Positions 1 to 5,682 of a stretch of 6,643 nucleotides of DNA are shown here, one piece after another. Both the position numbers and the translations under genes were made by a program. This DNA comes from an uncultured Clostridia bacterium. Its GTDB lineage: Bacteria; Bacillota; Clostridia; Oscillospirales; Acutalibacteraceae. The notes beneath the pieces were generated by a model that was given only the letters and a program-made list of their open reading frames with translations, was not told the origin of the DNA and made no database searches. Location of the stretch: the NCBI GenBank assembly GCA_946186535.1, contig CAMHNT010000123.1:1-6643 (forward strand), written 5' to 3'. How positions within the stretch are numbered: the stretch's first letter is position 1; every line of letters begins with the position of its first letter.

Positions 1-214
1 GAATGATCCTGATAGCTCCGATTTTTACTTTGTCGTTCAATACTATGAAATAGTAGTCTGAGCTTCTCATTTTGTCCCGGATTCTTTCGAGAGATTCCGC
101 AGCAGGACTTGTTTCAAAATCCTGATATTTTAATAGCAGAGAGTTAAACGATTCAACCTGCATTCTGTGAATTTCCGAACAATCACCGAATTCGGCTTTA
201 ACCAGACTCACCAT
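1..214 (-). CDS. GNAT-family N-acetyltransferase, N-terminal part (runs off left edge)
   Basis: The first 71 residues of a minus-strand gene are visible, starting MVSLVKAEFGDCSEIHRM and ending inside the window edge. The pattern resembles the N-terminus of GNAT acetyltransferases: a first beta strand (VSLVKAEF), helices carrying a Phe/Leu/Tyr-rich segment (ESFNSLLLKYQDFETSP), then strands YYFIVLND and VKIGAIRII leading towards the acetyl-CoA-binding core. That core, with its Q/RxxGxG/A loop, lies outside the window, so catalytic competence and substrate cannot be judged. GNAT enzymes transfer acetyl from acetyl-CoA to amines. The ATG overlaps the stop of the upstream DegV gene by one base (TAATG), and no clear Shine-Dalgarno sequence is seen, so translation is probably coupled and the two genes share a transcript. 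Family assignment is from general pattern; the actual substrate is unknown. Confidence 0.7.
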   Translation of the reverse strand, partial: MVSLVKAEFGDCSEIHRMQVESFNSLLLKYQDFETSPAAESLERIRDKMRSSDYYFIVLNDKVKIGAIRII

Positions 215-1074
215 TATTTTGTAATAAAAATAACTGCGAGAGTTCCCGCACCGCAATGACTTGAAATTGTACATCCGGCAGTTGAAACGCAAATCTCTTC
301 GAAGATTCCGTATTCTTTCAGGATATCGTATACACTTTGAATGATCTCATCGGAAACGCCTGCACTTACCAGAGCGATTCTTTTTGTGTCAAAGGCGGAA
401 TATTGAGAAAGCTTTTCTCTGGCATACTGTATAACAACCTTATCCAGCTTGCCTCGGTACTTTCTTCCGACAGTCATTGATGCGCCGTCAGCGTTATTAA
501 CCTCAATACACGGCTTGATATTCAGAAGGTTTGCTCCGAGCATTGCGAGAGTGGAACATCTTCCGCCTGCACGCAGAAACTCCAGACTGTCGATAACGAA
601 GCTGCATCGTACAAGCGGTACAGTTTTTTTCAGCTCTTCGGCAATTTCGGCGGCGCTCATATCCGTTTCGTTGATCAGGTCGTATGCTTTGCACACGAGC
701 AGACCCGAACCCATGCAAAGACTCTGAGAATCGACGGGGTAAACGTGTCCGAGCTCTGCGGCTGCGGCAACACAGTTCTGATAGGATGAAGAAATCGATG
801 AACCGAGGTTAATGTGGATTATTTCGTATCCTTCGTCAATATATTTTTTGAAACGTTCGGTATATTCCCAAACACTTACGGCAGCAGTTTTCGGAAGCTG
901 TTTGCTTTCGCTGTATCGTTGGAAGATGTCGGAAGGAAAAATATCGACGCAATCGTCAAAGCTTTCGTTATCATATACAATATGTAAAGGAATTATTTCA
1001 ACGTCGAATTTTTCTTGAAGTTCAGGGTTTAAATCGCACGTACTGTCTGCAGTGATTTTAATCTTTCTGTTCAT
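214..1074 (-). CDS. DegV family protein (fatty-acid-binding)
   Basis: This is a 286-residue cytosolic protein of normal DegV length. DegV/FakB proteins bind a fatty acid between two alpha/beta domains; some present it to a fatty-acid kinase (FakA) for phospholipid synthesis, but the role of this paralogue is unknown and no fakA is visible. Family marks are all present: the N-terminal DSTCDL (residues 10-15), FPSDIFQR (46-53), PKTAAVS (61-67, where family members often have a T-S pair, here T-A), LGSSISSSYQ (90-99), VDSQS (114-118), LEFLRAGGR (164-172) and the closing SSHCGAGT (271-278). The start is put at the ATG at 1074 because AAGGAG lies 10 bases upstream; a longer in-frame reading to 1176 runs through the promoter and a terminator hairpin and lacks family similarity. 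It is the first gene of a unit with the downstream GNAT gene. Confidence 0.93.
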   Translation of the reverse strand: MNRKIKITADSTCDLNPELQEKFDVEIIPLHIVYDNESFDDCVDIFPSDIFQRYSESKQLPKTAAVSVWEYTERFKKYIDEGYEIIHINLGSSISSSYQNCVAAAAELGHVYPVDSQSLCMGSGLLVCKAYDLINETDMSAAEIAEELKKTVPLVRCSFVIDSLEFLRAGGRCSTLAMLGANLLNIKPCIEVNNADGASMTVGRKYRGKLDKVVIQYAREKLSQYSAFDTKRIALVSAGVSDEIIQSVYDILKEYGIFEEICVSTAGCTISSHCGAGTLAVIFITK

Positions 1075-1084
1075 AAACGAAATG

Positions 1085-1090
1085 CTCCTT
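1085..1090 (-). promoter_or_regulatory. Ribosome binding site of the DegV gene
   Basis: AAGGAG on the minus strand, 10 bases before the ATG at 1074. It decides the start codon against the longer in-frame reading that would begin at 1176. Confidence 0.8.
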
Positions 1091-1100
1091 TTTATTATAT

Positions 1101-1132
1101 AACTATAAATGAGCAAATCGTTTAACTTATAG
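1101..1132 (-). promoter_or_regulatory. Promoter/operator-like element upstream of DegV, shared with the FAD/Rieske gene
   Basis: Read on the minus strand, this 32-bp stretch starts CTATAAGTTAAACGATTTG and ends TCATTTATAGTT. It contains a plausible -10 (TATAGT, 1102-1107), but no good -35 at a 16-18 bp distance; a TTGACT further upstream is about 23 bp away. It is also an imperfect inverted repeat, CTATAA to TTATAG over 30 bp. The same sequence with 27/32 identities lies before the FAD/Rieske gene once the MITE is removed. The weak -35 and the conservation over the whole 32 bp suggest a bound regulator; which one is unknown. Confidence 0.55.
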
Positions 1133-1155
1133 TCAACTTGTGCAAGAACTTTTAT

Positions 1156-1180
1156 AAAAATGCCGCACTGCGGCATTTTT
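1156..1180 (-). terminator. Rho-independent terminator (bidirectional shape), ends the FAD/Rieske transcript
   Basis: A perfect 11-bp stem (AAAAATGCCGC, 3-base loop, GCGGCATTTTT) has A and T tracts on its two sides. On the minus strand it lies downstream of the FAD/Rieske gene and upstream of the DegV promoter, so it insulates the two units. Its symmetry would allow termination in either direction. Confidence 0.85.
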
Positions 1181-1196
1181 AAGGAGTAACGAGATG

Positions 1197-1269
1197 TTAA
1201 GGGCTTCGCCCTTAAAAGCCCACCAGAGGCTCTGCCTCTGGACTCCGCAAGCTTTTTGAAAAAAGCTTG
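1197..1269. repeat. Cluster of three perfect hairpins (palindromic intergenic repeat)
   Basis: Three perfect inverted repeats follow each other. TTAAGGGC / GCCCTTAA (1197-1204, 1208-1215) has a 3-base loop. CCAGAGGC / GCCTCTGG (1223-1230, 1234-1241) has a 3-base loop. CAAGCTTTTT / AAAAAGCTTG (1248-1257, 1260-1269) has a 2-base gap. Together with the terminator hairpin they form four stem-loops in about 115 bp, inside the 3' untranslated region of the FAD/Rieske gene. On the minus strand the first contains GCGAAGC, a heptamer known to form an unusually stable mini-hairpin. The layout resembles dispersed palindromic repeats of clostridial genomes; copy number elsewhere cannot be seen here. Confidence 0.75.
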
Positions 1270-1340
1270 GCAAAAACTTTAACGGTCCTCTTTCAAACCT
1301 TTTTGTGCAATTTTCAAAATTTCTTATTTTTAACCTTTTT

Positions 1341-2654
1341 TCAATAAAGATCTCCGTTAGCAGGATTATCGAGAAGCTCTCCGTTTTCCGCAAAACGTGA
1401 ACCGTGACACGGACAGTCCCACGAGTGTTCCGCGCTGTTCCATTTAAGAGCACAGCCAAGGTGAGGACATCTCGGAGAGGAAATTGTCAGAAGATTTTTT
1501 GTCGCTTCAAAGCCATTGATAAAAAGCTGTGATCTGAGTATACTCCTCGACGGATCGAAAATATCCGCAAAATCATGATCTTTCCCCGCAAGCATATCAC
1601 TGAGAATAATTGCCGAAACCATGGCTCCCGTCATACCCCATTTATTAAATCCGGAAGCAACATAAAAATCAGACGTGCTCCTTGAATACCGGCCGATATA
1701 CGGGATATCGTCAAGACTCATGCAATCCTGCGCTGCCCAGAAGTATTTCTCCTTTGCATCACGATAAAATTCATCTGCAAAATTTCTCAGTTCGTTCCAG
1801 CCGCCTCCGTTTTTGCCTGTACGTTCTCCGCCTCCGCCAACGAAAAGAAGATTCCCGTAATTTCTGAAAGACATACCCGAGTGGTTCTCGTCAACGTACA
1901 TTCCGTTTACGTCCTGAGCGTTTTCAAGAGCAATCACATATGATCTGTGCTGATAGAGCTTGAGAAAATAACTGCCGTGTTTGTTTATGAAGGGAAAATG
2001 TGACGCACAGATAACCTTATCAGCATATATTTTTCCACGGTTTGTAACAGCCGTATTTTCGATCATCTCTTTTACAAATGTATTTTCATATATTCTGAGT
2101 CCCTCGGATATTGAAGATACAAATTTCAGCGGATTGAACTGCGCCTGATTTTCAAATTTCACTGCGCCCAAAGTCTTTACCGGAACAGGAATTTCTTCGC
2201 ATAAACAGGCTTTATATCCGATTTTCTGCAAAGCCGTCATTTCACTCTCAAGCTTTTTTCTGTCGGAAACGGAATACACATAATTGTCTTTTGTTTCATA
2301 GCCGCAGTCTATGTTCCTGCACAGTTCGGCATATTTTTCGGCTGCCGTCTTATTGGCCAACAGATACTTCCGTGCAGATTCCGTTCCGTATTTTTTTAAA
2401 ATTTTTTGATAGGTCAGCCCGTGTTGAAACGTTATTTTTGCCGTAGTGTTCCTTGTTGTTCCCGAACAGATTCTTCCCTTTTCGACAAGCACATAGTCAA
2501 TCCCTTTTTGCTGAAGGAAGTATGCGGTAAGAATTCCCGAAATACCTCCGCCTATGACAAGAACGTCCGTGCGGATGTCGTCTTTTTGAGAAGGGAACCG
2601 GGGAAGATTTGAATCTGCGCTCCATACTGATTTCATAACTGATTTTTCTGACAT
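1341..2654 (-). CDS. FAD-dependent oxidoreductase with C-terminal Rieske [2Fe-2S] domain
   Basis: A 437-residue protein with two parts. The N-terminal DAO-type FAD domain begins with a Rossmann strand and GGGISG (35-40, a GxGxxG dinucleotide fold), followed by VEKG (57-60) at the ribose-binding acid and TTRNTTAKIT (66-75). Further on come FVGGGGERTG and, near the C-terminal end of the FAD domain, DDIPYIGRY and FYVASGFNKWGMTGAM. The C-terminus carries a Rieske cluster motif, C396-P-H398, 15 residues, C414-P-C-H417, followed by GSRF and LLDNPA. Such fusions are soluble redox enzymes of unknown substrate in Bacilli and Clostridia. The Rieske part is short, about 45 residues from its first Cys to the end, as I recall for clostridial members. 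The ATG at 2654 is preferred over an in-frame GTG at 2663 because CGGAG lies 8 bases before it. The gene is alone in its unit; a MITE splits its upstream region. Confidence 0.9.
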   Translation of the reverse strand: MSEKSVMKSVWSADSNLPRFPSQKDDIRTDVLVIGGGISGILTAYFLQQKGIDYVLVEKGRICSGTTRNTTAKITFQHGLTYQKILKKYGTESARKYLLANKTAAEKYAELCRNIDCGYETKDNYVYSVSDRKKLESEMTALQKIGYKACLCEEIPVPVKTLGAVKFENQAQFNPLKFVSSISEGLRIYENTFVKEMIENTAVTNRGKIYADKVICASHFPFINKHGSYFLKLYQHRSYVIALENAQDVNGMYVDENHSGMSFRNYGNLLFVGGGGERTGKNGGGWNELRNFADEFYRDAKEKYFWAAQDCMSLDDIPYIGRYSRSTSDFYVASGFNKWGMTGAMVSAIILSDMLAGKDHDFADIFDPSRSILRSQLFINGFEATKNLLTISSPRCPHLGCALKWNSAEHSWDCPCHGSRFAENGELLDNPANGDLY

Positions 2655-2662
2655 ATAAATCA

Positions 2663-2667
2663 CTCCG
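2663..2667 (-). promoter_or_regulatory. Ribosome binding site of the FAD/Rieske gene
   Basis: CGGAG on the minus strand, 8 bases before the ATG at 2654. It overlaps the alternative GTG codon at 2663, which argues against that start. Confidence 0.7.
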
Positions 2668-2754
2668 AGATTTATGGTGCGCAGGAATAATTATTTTATA
2701 CTTTTTTCCATGAATACGGAATATTTTTTTCGGACTAACGAAAAATAACATTAG

Positions 2755-2778
2755 AATTATAAATGATCAAATCGACTA
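2755..2778 (-). promoter_or_regulatory. Proximal half of the FAD/Rieske promoter element, cut by the MITE
   Basis: On the minus strand this contains a perfect -10 (TATAAT, 2756-2761) preceded by CGATTTGATCATT, matching the element before the DegV gene. The remaining distal part (TATAG and neighbours, 2943-2950) lies on the other side of the MITE. At normal -35 distance the sequence is now ACACCC from the MITE end, a poor -35. Confidence 0.6.
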
Positions 2779-2794
2779 GGGTGTGTTGACACTA
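2777..2794. repeat. MITE terminal inverted repeat, left copy (including flanking TA)
   Basis: The sequence TAGGGTGTGTTGACACTA is perfectly complementary, over 18 bases, to the right copy at 2925-2942. The outermost TA is probably the duplicated target, leaving a 16-bp element-borne repeat that begins GGGTGTGTTGACAC. Confidence 0.9.
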
Positions 2795-2940
2795 CTGGAA
2801 TGTGCAGATTTTTGAGCAGGATTTCTGCTCAAACAAGGAGAAAAATTGCAGGCGGGCTGTCCGCCCGGCAAGATTTTCCGACGCAGTATGAGCAAAATTA
2901 TGCCAAAAAGATGTGCGTTAACTTTAGTGTCAACACACCC
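2779..2940. mobile_element. 162-bp MITE (non-autonomous inverted-repeat element)
   Basis: The element is bounded by perfect inverted repeats starting GGGTGTGTTGACAC and flanked by TA on both sides (2777-2778, 2941-2942). It holds no convincing gene. Internally it can fold further: GAGCAG/CTGCTC with a 5-base loop (2814-2830) and GGCGG/CCGCC with a 5-base gap (about 2852-2866). Removing the element plus one TA restores a 32-bp sequence also found upstream of the DegV gene, direct support for the borders and a 2-bp TA duplication. TA targets are used by IS630/Tc1-type and some IS5-group transposases; which family mobilised it is not determinable here. Its ends do not match the IS630 element at 4603-5732. 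Confidence 0.87.
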
Positions 2941-2942
2941 TA
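2925..2942. repeat. MITE terminal inverted repeat, right copy (including flanking TA)
   Basis: TAGTGTCAACACACCCTA, the exact reverse complement of the left copy at 2777-2794. Confidence 0.9.
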
Positions 2943-2950
2943 ACCTATAG
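2943..2950 (-). promoter_or_regulatory. Displaced distal end of the FAD/Rieske promoter element
   Basis: Read on the minus strand this is CTATAGGT; with one TA it continues the half at 2755-2778 and matches CTATAAGT at 1125-1132 in the uninterrupted DegV copy. Confidence 0.5.
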
Positions 2951-2958
2951 CCGGTTTG

Positions 2959-2966
2959 AAAAAAGG
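2959..2966 (+). promoter_or_regulatory. Ribosome binding site of the tocopherol-cyclase-like gene
   Basis: AAAAAAGG, 10 bases before a TTG at 2977. The alternative in-frame TTG at 2956 has no such sequence before it, only the MITE end, so 2977 is preferred. Confidence 0.5.
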
Positions 2967-2976
2967 CTGTGATTTT

Positions 2977-3828
2977 TTGCGTGACTATTTCTGCGGCTGG
3001 TACTTCAAATGTCAGTCGGACGAAAATACACTTGCGGTTATTCCTGCTTTTCACAGCTCCCATAATAACCGATCCTGCTCAATACAGATAATTACGGACG
3101 CAAGCGCCCGGAACGCAGAGTTCGGATATGAAGACTTTTCGAAAACGAAAAAAGGCTTTGAATTTTCAATCAGAAACAACAGATTCAGCAGCAGAGGAAT
3201 AAATCTTTTTATAGACACTCCCTCTCTGTCTGTTTCCGGAACGCTGTCTTTCGGAAAATTCTCACCTATCCGATACGATATAATGGGACCGTTCCGTTAT
3301 GTTCCGTTTATGGAATGCCGACACAGCGTTCTAAGTATGAAGCATACAGTAAACGGAAAAATAGATATTAACGGAATAACCTACAGCTTTGACAATGCTG
3401 TAGGTTATATTGAAGGAGACCGGGGATATTCTTTTCCAAAAAAATATATCTGGACTCAATGTATTTTCGATAACGGCTCGATTATGCTAAGCTTGGCGGA
3501 TATACCGTTCGGGCTGTTTTCTTTTACGGGTATTATCGGAGTAATTTCCTTAAACAAAAGGGAATATCGTTTCGCAACTTATCTGGGCGCAAAAGCTTTG
3601 AAAATAAAAAACGGTGAAATCATAATCGGCCAGGGAGATATGACATTGTCTGTCAGACTGATTGAAAAGCATTCTCAGCCGCTGCTGGCTCCGATAAGCG
3701 GCGCTATGAACAGAACAATTCACGAAAGCACATCGTGCCGTGTCTTGTATTCGTTTCGGAAAAACTCTCATACAATTTTTGAATCCGAAGCGTCCAACGC
3801 CTCTTTTGAATACGAATATCCGTATTGA
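2977..3828 (+). CDS. Tocopherol cyclase-like family protein
   Basis: A 283-residue protein resembling the tocopherol-cyclase-like family found in many anaerobic Firmicutes. Seen motifs are YFCGWYFKCQS (4-14), AVIPAFHSS (20-28), CSIQIIT, the central GPFRYVPFMECRHSV and VGYIEGDRGYSFPKKYIWTQC (aromatic-rich, like the cyclase core), then ADIPFGLFSFTGIIGVI and a closing FEYEYPY. The plant and cyanobacterial enzymes close the chromanol ring of vitamin E; the Firmicute relatives have no established substrate, and tocopherol synthesis is not implied. No ATG is near the conserved start. TTG at 2977 (MRDYFCGWYF) follows AAAAAAGG and gives the usual short N-terminus; TTG at 2956 would add seven residues and is capped by a stop at the MITE border. 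The gene is divergent from the FAD/Rieske gene and convergent with the rubredoxin gene, 49 bp away, with no clear terminator between. It contains a 12-bp inverted repeat. Confidence 0.75.
   Translation: MRDYFCGWYFKCQSDENTLAVIPAFHSSHNNRSCSIQIITDASARNAEFGYEDFSKTKKGFEFSIRNNRFSSRGINLFIDTPSLSVSGTLSFGKFSPIRYDIMGPFRYVPFMECRHSVLSMKHTVNGKIDINGITYSFDNAVGYIEGDRGYSFPKKYIWTQCIFDNGSIMLSLADIPFGLFSFTGIIGVISLNKREYRFATYLGAKALKIKNGEIIIGQGDMTLSVRLIEKHSQPLLAPISGAMNRTIHESTSCRVLYSFRKNSHTIFESEASNASFEYEYPY
3376..3408. repeat. Perfect 12-bp inverted repeat inside the tocopherol-cyclase-like gene
   Basis: ATAACCTACAGC (3376-3387) and GCTGTAGGTTAT (3397-3408) are exact reverse complements around a 9-base loop. It lies in codons for ITYSFDNAVGYI, so it is in the message. 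No T tract follows, so it is not a normal terminator. Confidence 0.7.
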
Positions 3829-3877
3829 TTCATCTCTGCGACTTGGGTTCACCTGCTTTTAATCTTGCCGGTATTTA

Positions 3878-4501
3878 TCATTTCGTAACCTTTTCAAAAT
3901 CGCTTGCAGGGTGCTTACACAGTGGACATATAAAATCCTCCGGAAGTTCCTCTCCTATATACTCATAACCGCAGATCATACAGCGCCAGATAGTCTTTCC
4001 GTCCGGAGTTTTCCCTGCTTCCTGAGGCTTTGGCTTGATGTTCTGAAGATAATACGCATAATCAACGGACGGCACATCATTAAGAACCCCTGTATCGGTA
4101 ACATCCGCTATAAACATCGTATGAGTACCAAGATCAACAGTCTGACACACCGAAGCGGAAATAAACGAGTTTATGCCCTTCGTGATAACAAGCGTTCCGT
4201 TAAGACCTCTTGCGCAATCCCTGAAACCGTCAAACTTGTCCACATCTCTGCCCGACTGAAAGCCGAAGTGCTTAAAGAGTGAAAAATCAGCGTTGCGGTT
4301 TATTATCGACGCGGTAAACTTTCCCGACTTCATGATCATATCATGAGTGAAATTAGCCTTGTTTACGGTAATGCTTACTCTGTTCGGATTTGACGTAACC
4401 TGAGCCAGAGTATTTGTAATGCAGCCATTGTCCCTTCCGTCCAGGCATGACGTAACCACAAAAAGACCGTATGTAATATTATGCATTGCGTTTGAACTCA
4501 T
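3878..4501 (-). CDS. Flavin reductase-rubredoxin fusion (high-molecular-weight rubredoxin type)
   Basis: A 207-residue cytosolic redox protein. Residues 1 to about 150 form an FMN-binding flavin-reductase-like split barrel: HNITYGLFVVTS, then GCITNTLAQVTSNPNRVSITVNK, FTASIINRN and FKHFGFQSGRDVDKFDGF. After a Pro/Lys-rich linker comes a rubredoxin with W172, C174-x-x-C177-G-Y and C192-P-L-C195, four iron ligands intact. The same architecture in acetogens (Hrb) passes electrons from NADH to a flavodiiron protein that reduces O2 or NO; that role is inferred here, and no flavodiiron gene is in view. ATG at 4501 is chosen because AGAGG lies 7 bases before it; the in-frame ATG at 4519 has no ribosome site. 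The transcript starts from a near-ideal promoter. No terminator is visible in the 49-bp gap to the convergent gene. Confidence 0.9.
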   Translation of the reverse strand: MSSNAMHNITYGLFVVTSCLDGRDNGCITNTLAQVTSNPNRVSITVNKANFTHDMIMKSGKFTASIINRNADFSLFKHFGFQSGRDVDKFDGFRDCARGLNGTLVITKGINSFISASVCQTVDLGTHTMFIADVTDTGVLNDVPSVDYAYYLQNIKPKPQEAGKTPDGKTIWRCMICGYEYIGEELPEDFICPLCKHPASDFEKVTK

Positions 4502-4508
4502 ATCTATA

Positions 4509-4513
4509 CCTCT
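4509..4513 (-). promoter_or_regulatory. Ribosome binding site of the flavin reductase-rubredoxin gene
   Basis: AGAGG (within AAAAGAGG) on the minus strand, 7 bases before the ATG at 4501. It decides that start over the upstream ATG at 4519. Confidence 0.7.
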
Positions 4514-4539
4514 TTTCATATCAATAAAATATTATAATT

Positions 4540-4568
4540 ATTATACAAAACTCCATCTGCAATGTCAA
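4540..4568 (-). promoter_or_regulatory. Perfect consensus sigma-A promoter of the flavin reductase-rubredoxin gene
   Basis: On the minus strand TTGACA (4563-4568), a 17-bp spacer, then TATAAT (4540-4545): every base of both hexamers and the spacing fit the consensus. The predicted transcript start is near 4533, giving a leader of roughly 30 bases. The IS630 element ends 34 bp upstream of the -35 and leaves the core promoter intact. Confidence 0.88.
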
Positions 4569-4602
4569 TATATTTTTGTACCGTTTTTACAACTCTTAAA
4601 TA

Positions 4603-4617
4603 ATACTAATTTCTAAT
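4603..4617. repeat. IS630 terminal inverted repeat, left
   Basis: ATACTAATTTCTAAT, exact reverse complement of the right end; extended to 4621 the match is 18/19. It overlaps the restored stop codon of the transposase at 4613-4615. Confidence 0.88.
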
Positions 4618-5664
4618 TAAACGCATTAACAATCCAACTCCTTGCAGTGATGCTTGTGATGGTAGACGGAGAAAGATTATTAATGGTAAAACACAAACGA
4701 TCGACAACTTGTTAAGCGTTTGAAAAACTTCATTTTTAAAGCCGCGTTTTCTAATCTCTTTCCAAATTTGCTCAATTGGATTCATTTCAGGTGTGTAAGG
4801 CGGGATAAAAACCAATCTGATATTTTCAGGTATAATTAACGAATGTGACTTATGCCATGCAGTTCCGTCACATACCAAGATAATTCTATCTTTCGGGTAT
4901 GCTAAAGATAAGTGATGAAGAAAAACATTCATACAATTCGTGTTGCAATATGGCATGATCAGAAAGCAGCTTTCTCCCGTAATAGGTTCTACCGCTCCAT
5001 AAACGTATCTGTATTCTCTTATATGGTGACATGGAACCGAAGGTCGAATCCCATTTTTACACCAACAGTATTTTAGTTTGTTTATTCTCCCGAAACCTGC
5101 TTCGTCCTGAAACATTAATCGCACTGTGGAATTGTGGAAAACTTCGCATTCTTCCTTTACGATTTGATTAATTTTTTTGAGGCTTCTATCTTCTCTTCGC
5201 TTGCTTTCTTCGGATGTCTGCTTCTTGGCATGATTTTACGCCAGCCATGTCTATGAAGCACATAGTATATTTGCGTTTCGCTAACTTTGTGGTCAACCTT
5301 TTCTTGATATGCTTTCTTTATCTCTGATATTTCTACTATTTCTCCCTTTTCGGCTTTTTCAAAAAGGTTTAAGAATCTTCTCTTCTTCTGCGACGCTCAT
5401 ATTTCTTCTGTTTCCACCGTAATGGTTTCCACTGATTGTTTCTATTCCGCCTTTAAAATACTTTCTTTGAAAATACTTTGCCGCAAGCTGACTGATATAT
5501 GGCGCATTCATTCCTGTTCTTTCGGATATTTCCTTTGCTTTTTTACCTTCTGACCTCAGTTCTAATGCAAGAAGCCTCACTTCAGCTCGTTTATCCTTAT
5601 TTTTCTTTCGGGCTTCTTTTATGATCCTTTTATCTTCTTCTCTAAATTTATACTTTCTAATCAT
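4613..5664 (-). pseudogene. IS630-family transposase, disrupted by three frame changes
   Basis: Reading on the minus strand, frame one (5664-5359, 101 aa) has the helix-turn-helix part, with VRLLALELRSEGKKAKEISERTG, and ends EEEKILKPF-stop. A second frame carries on with EKAEKGEIVEISEIKKAYQEKVDHKVSETQ and YYVLHRHGWRKIMPR, down to an A7 run at 5172-5178. A third frame then gives INQIVKEECEVFHNSTVRLMFQDEAGFGR, VCDGTAWHKS and PPYTPEMNPIEQIWKEI, supplying D, D and E of the catalytic triad. Near 4706-4710 one base is missing: the current frame ends in unrelated residues at 4606, while the shifted frame restores VVDRLCFTINNL and RSWIVNAFN, stopping at 4613. Joined, the pieces give roughly 355 residues, the normal family length. 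The A7 break could be programmed frameshifting; the other two look like decay. Confidence 0.88.
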
Positions 5665-5682
5665 CGTTTCATCACCATTATC

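Noticed and set aside
1133..1459. A 108-codon minus-strand frame over the hairpin cluster.
   Set aside because: It overlaps the 3' end of the FAD/Rieske gene out of frame and crosses the hairpin repeats and the terminator.
2918..2946. A hybrid plus-strand promoter formed by the MITE end (TTAACT, 17 bp, TAACCT).
   Set aside because: The -10 matches only three of six bases; too weak to claim that the MITE drives the downstream gene.
2846..2950. A 34-codon plus-strand frame in the MITE with AAGGAG before a TTG.
   Set aside because: It consists entirely of inverted-repeat and hairpin sequence, ends just outside the element and resembles no protein family; a ribosome-site match in a short AT-rich stretch is easily due to chance.
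2776..3063. A 95-codon minus-strand frame across the MITE and the start of the tocopherol-cyclase-like gene.
   Set aside because: It runs antisense through conserved coding sequence and the MITE, has no ribosome site and no family similarity.
3809..3832. A small hairpin (AATACG/CGTATT) at the end of the tocopherol-cyclase-like gene as terminator.
   Set aside because: Six A/T-rich pairs and no T tract.
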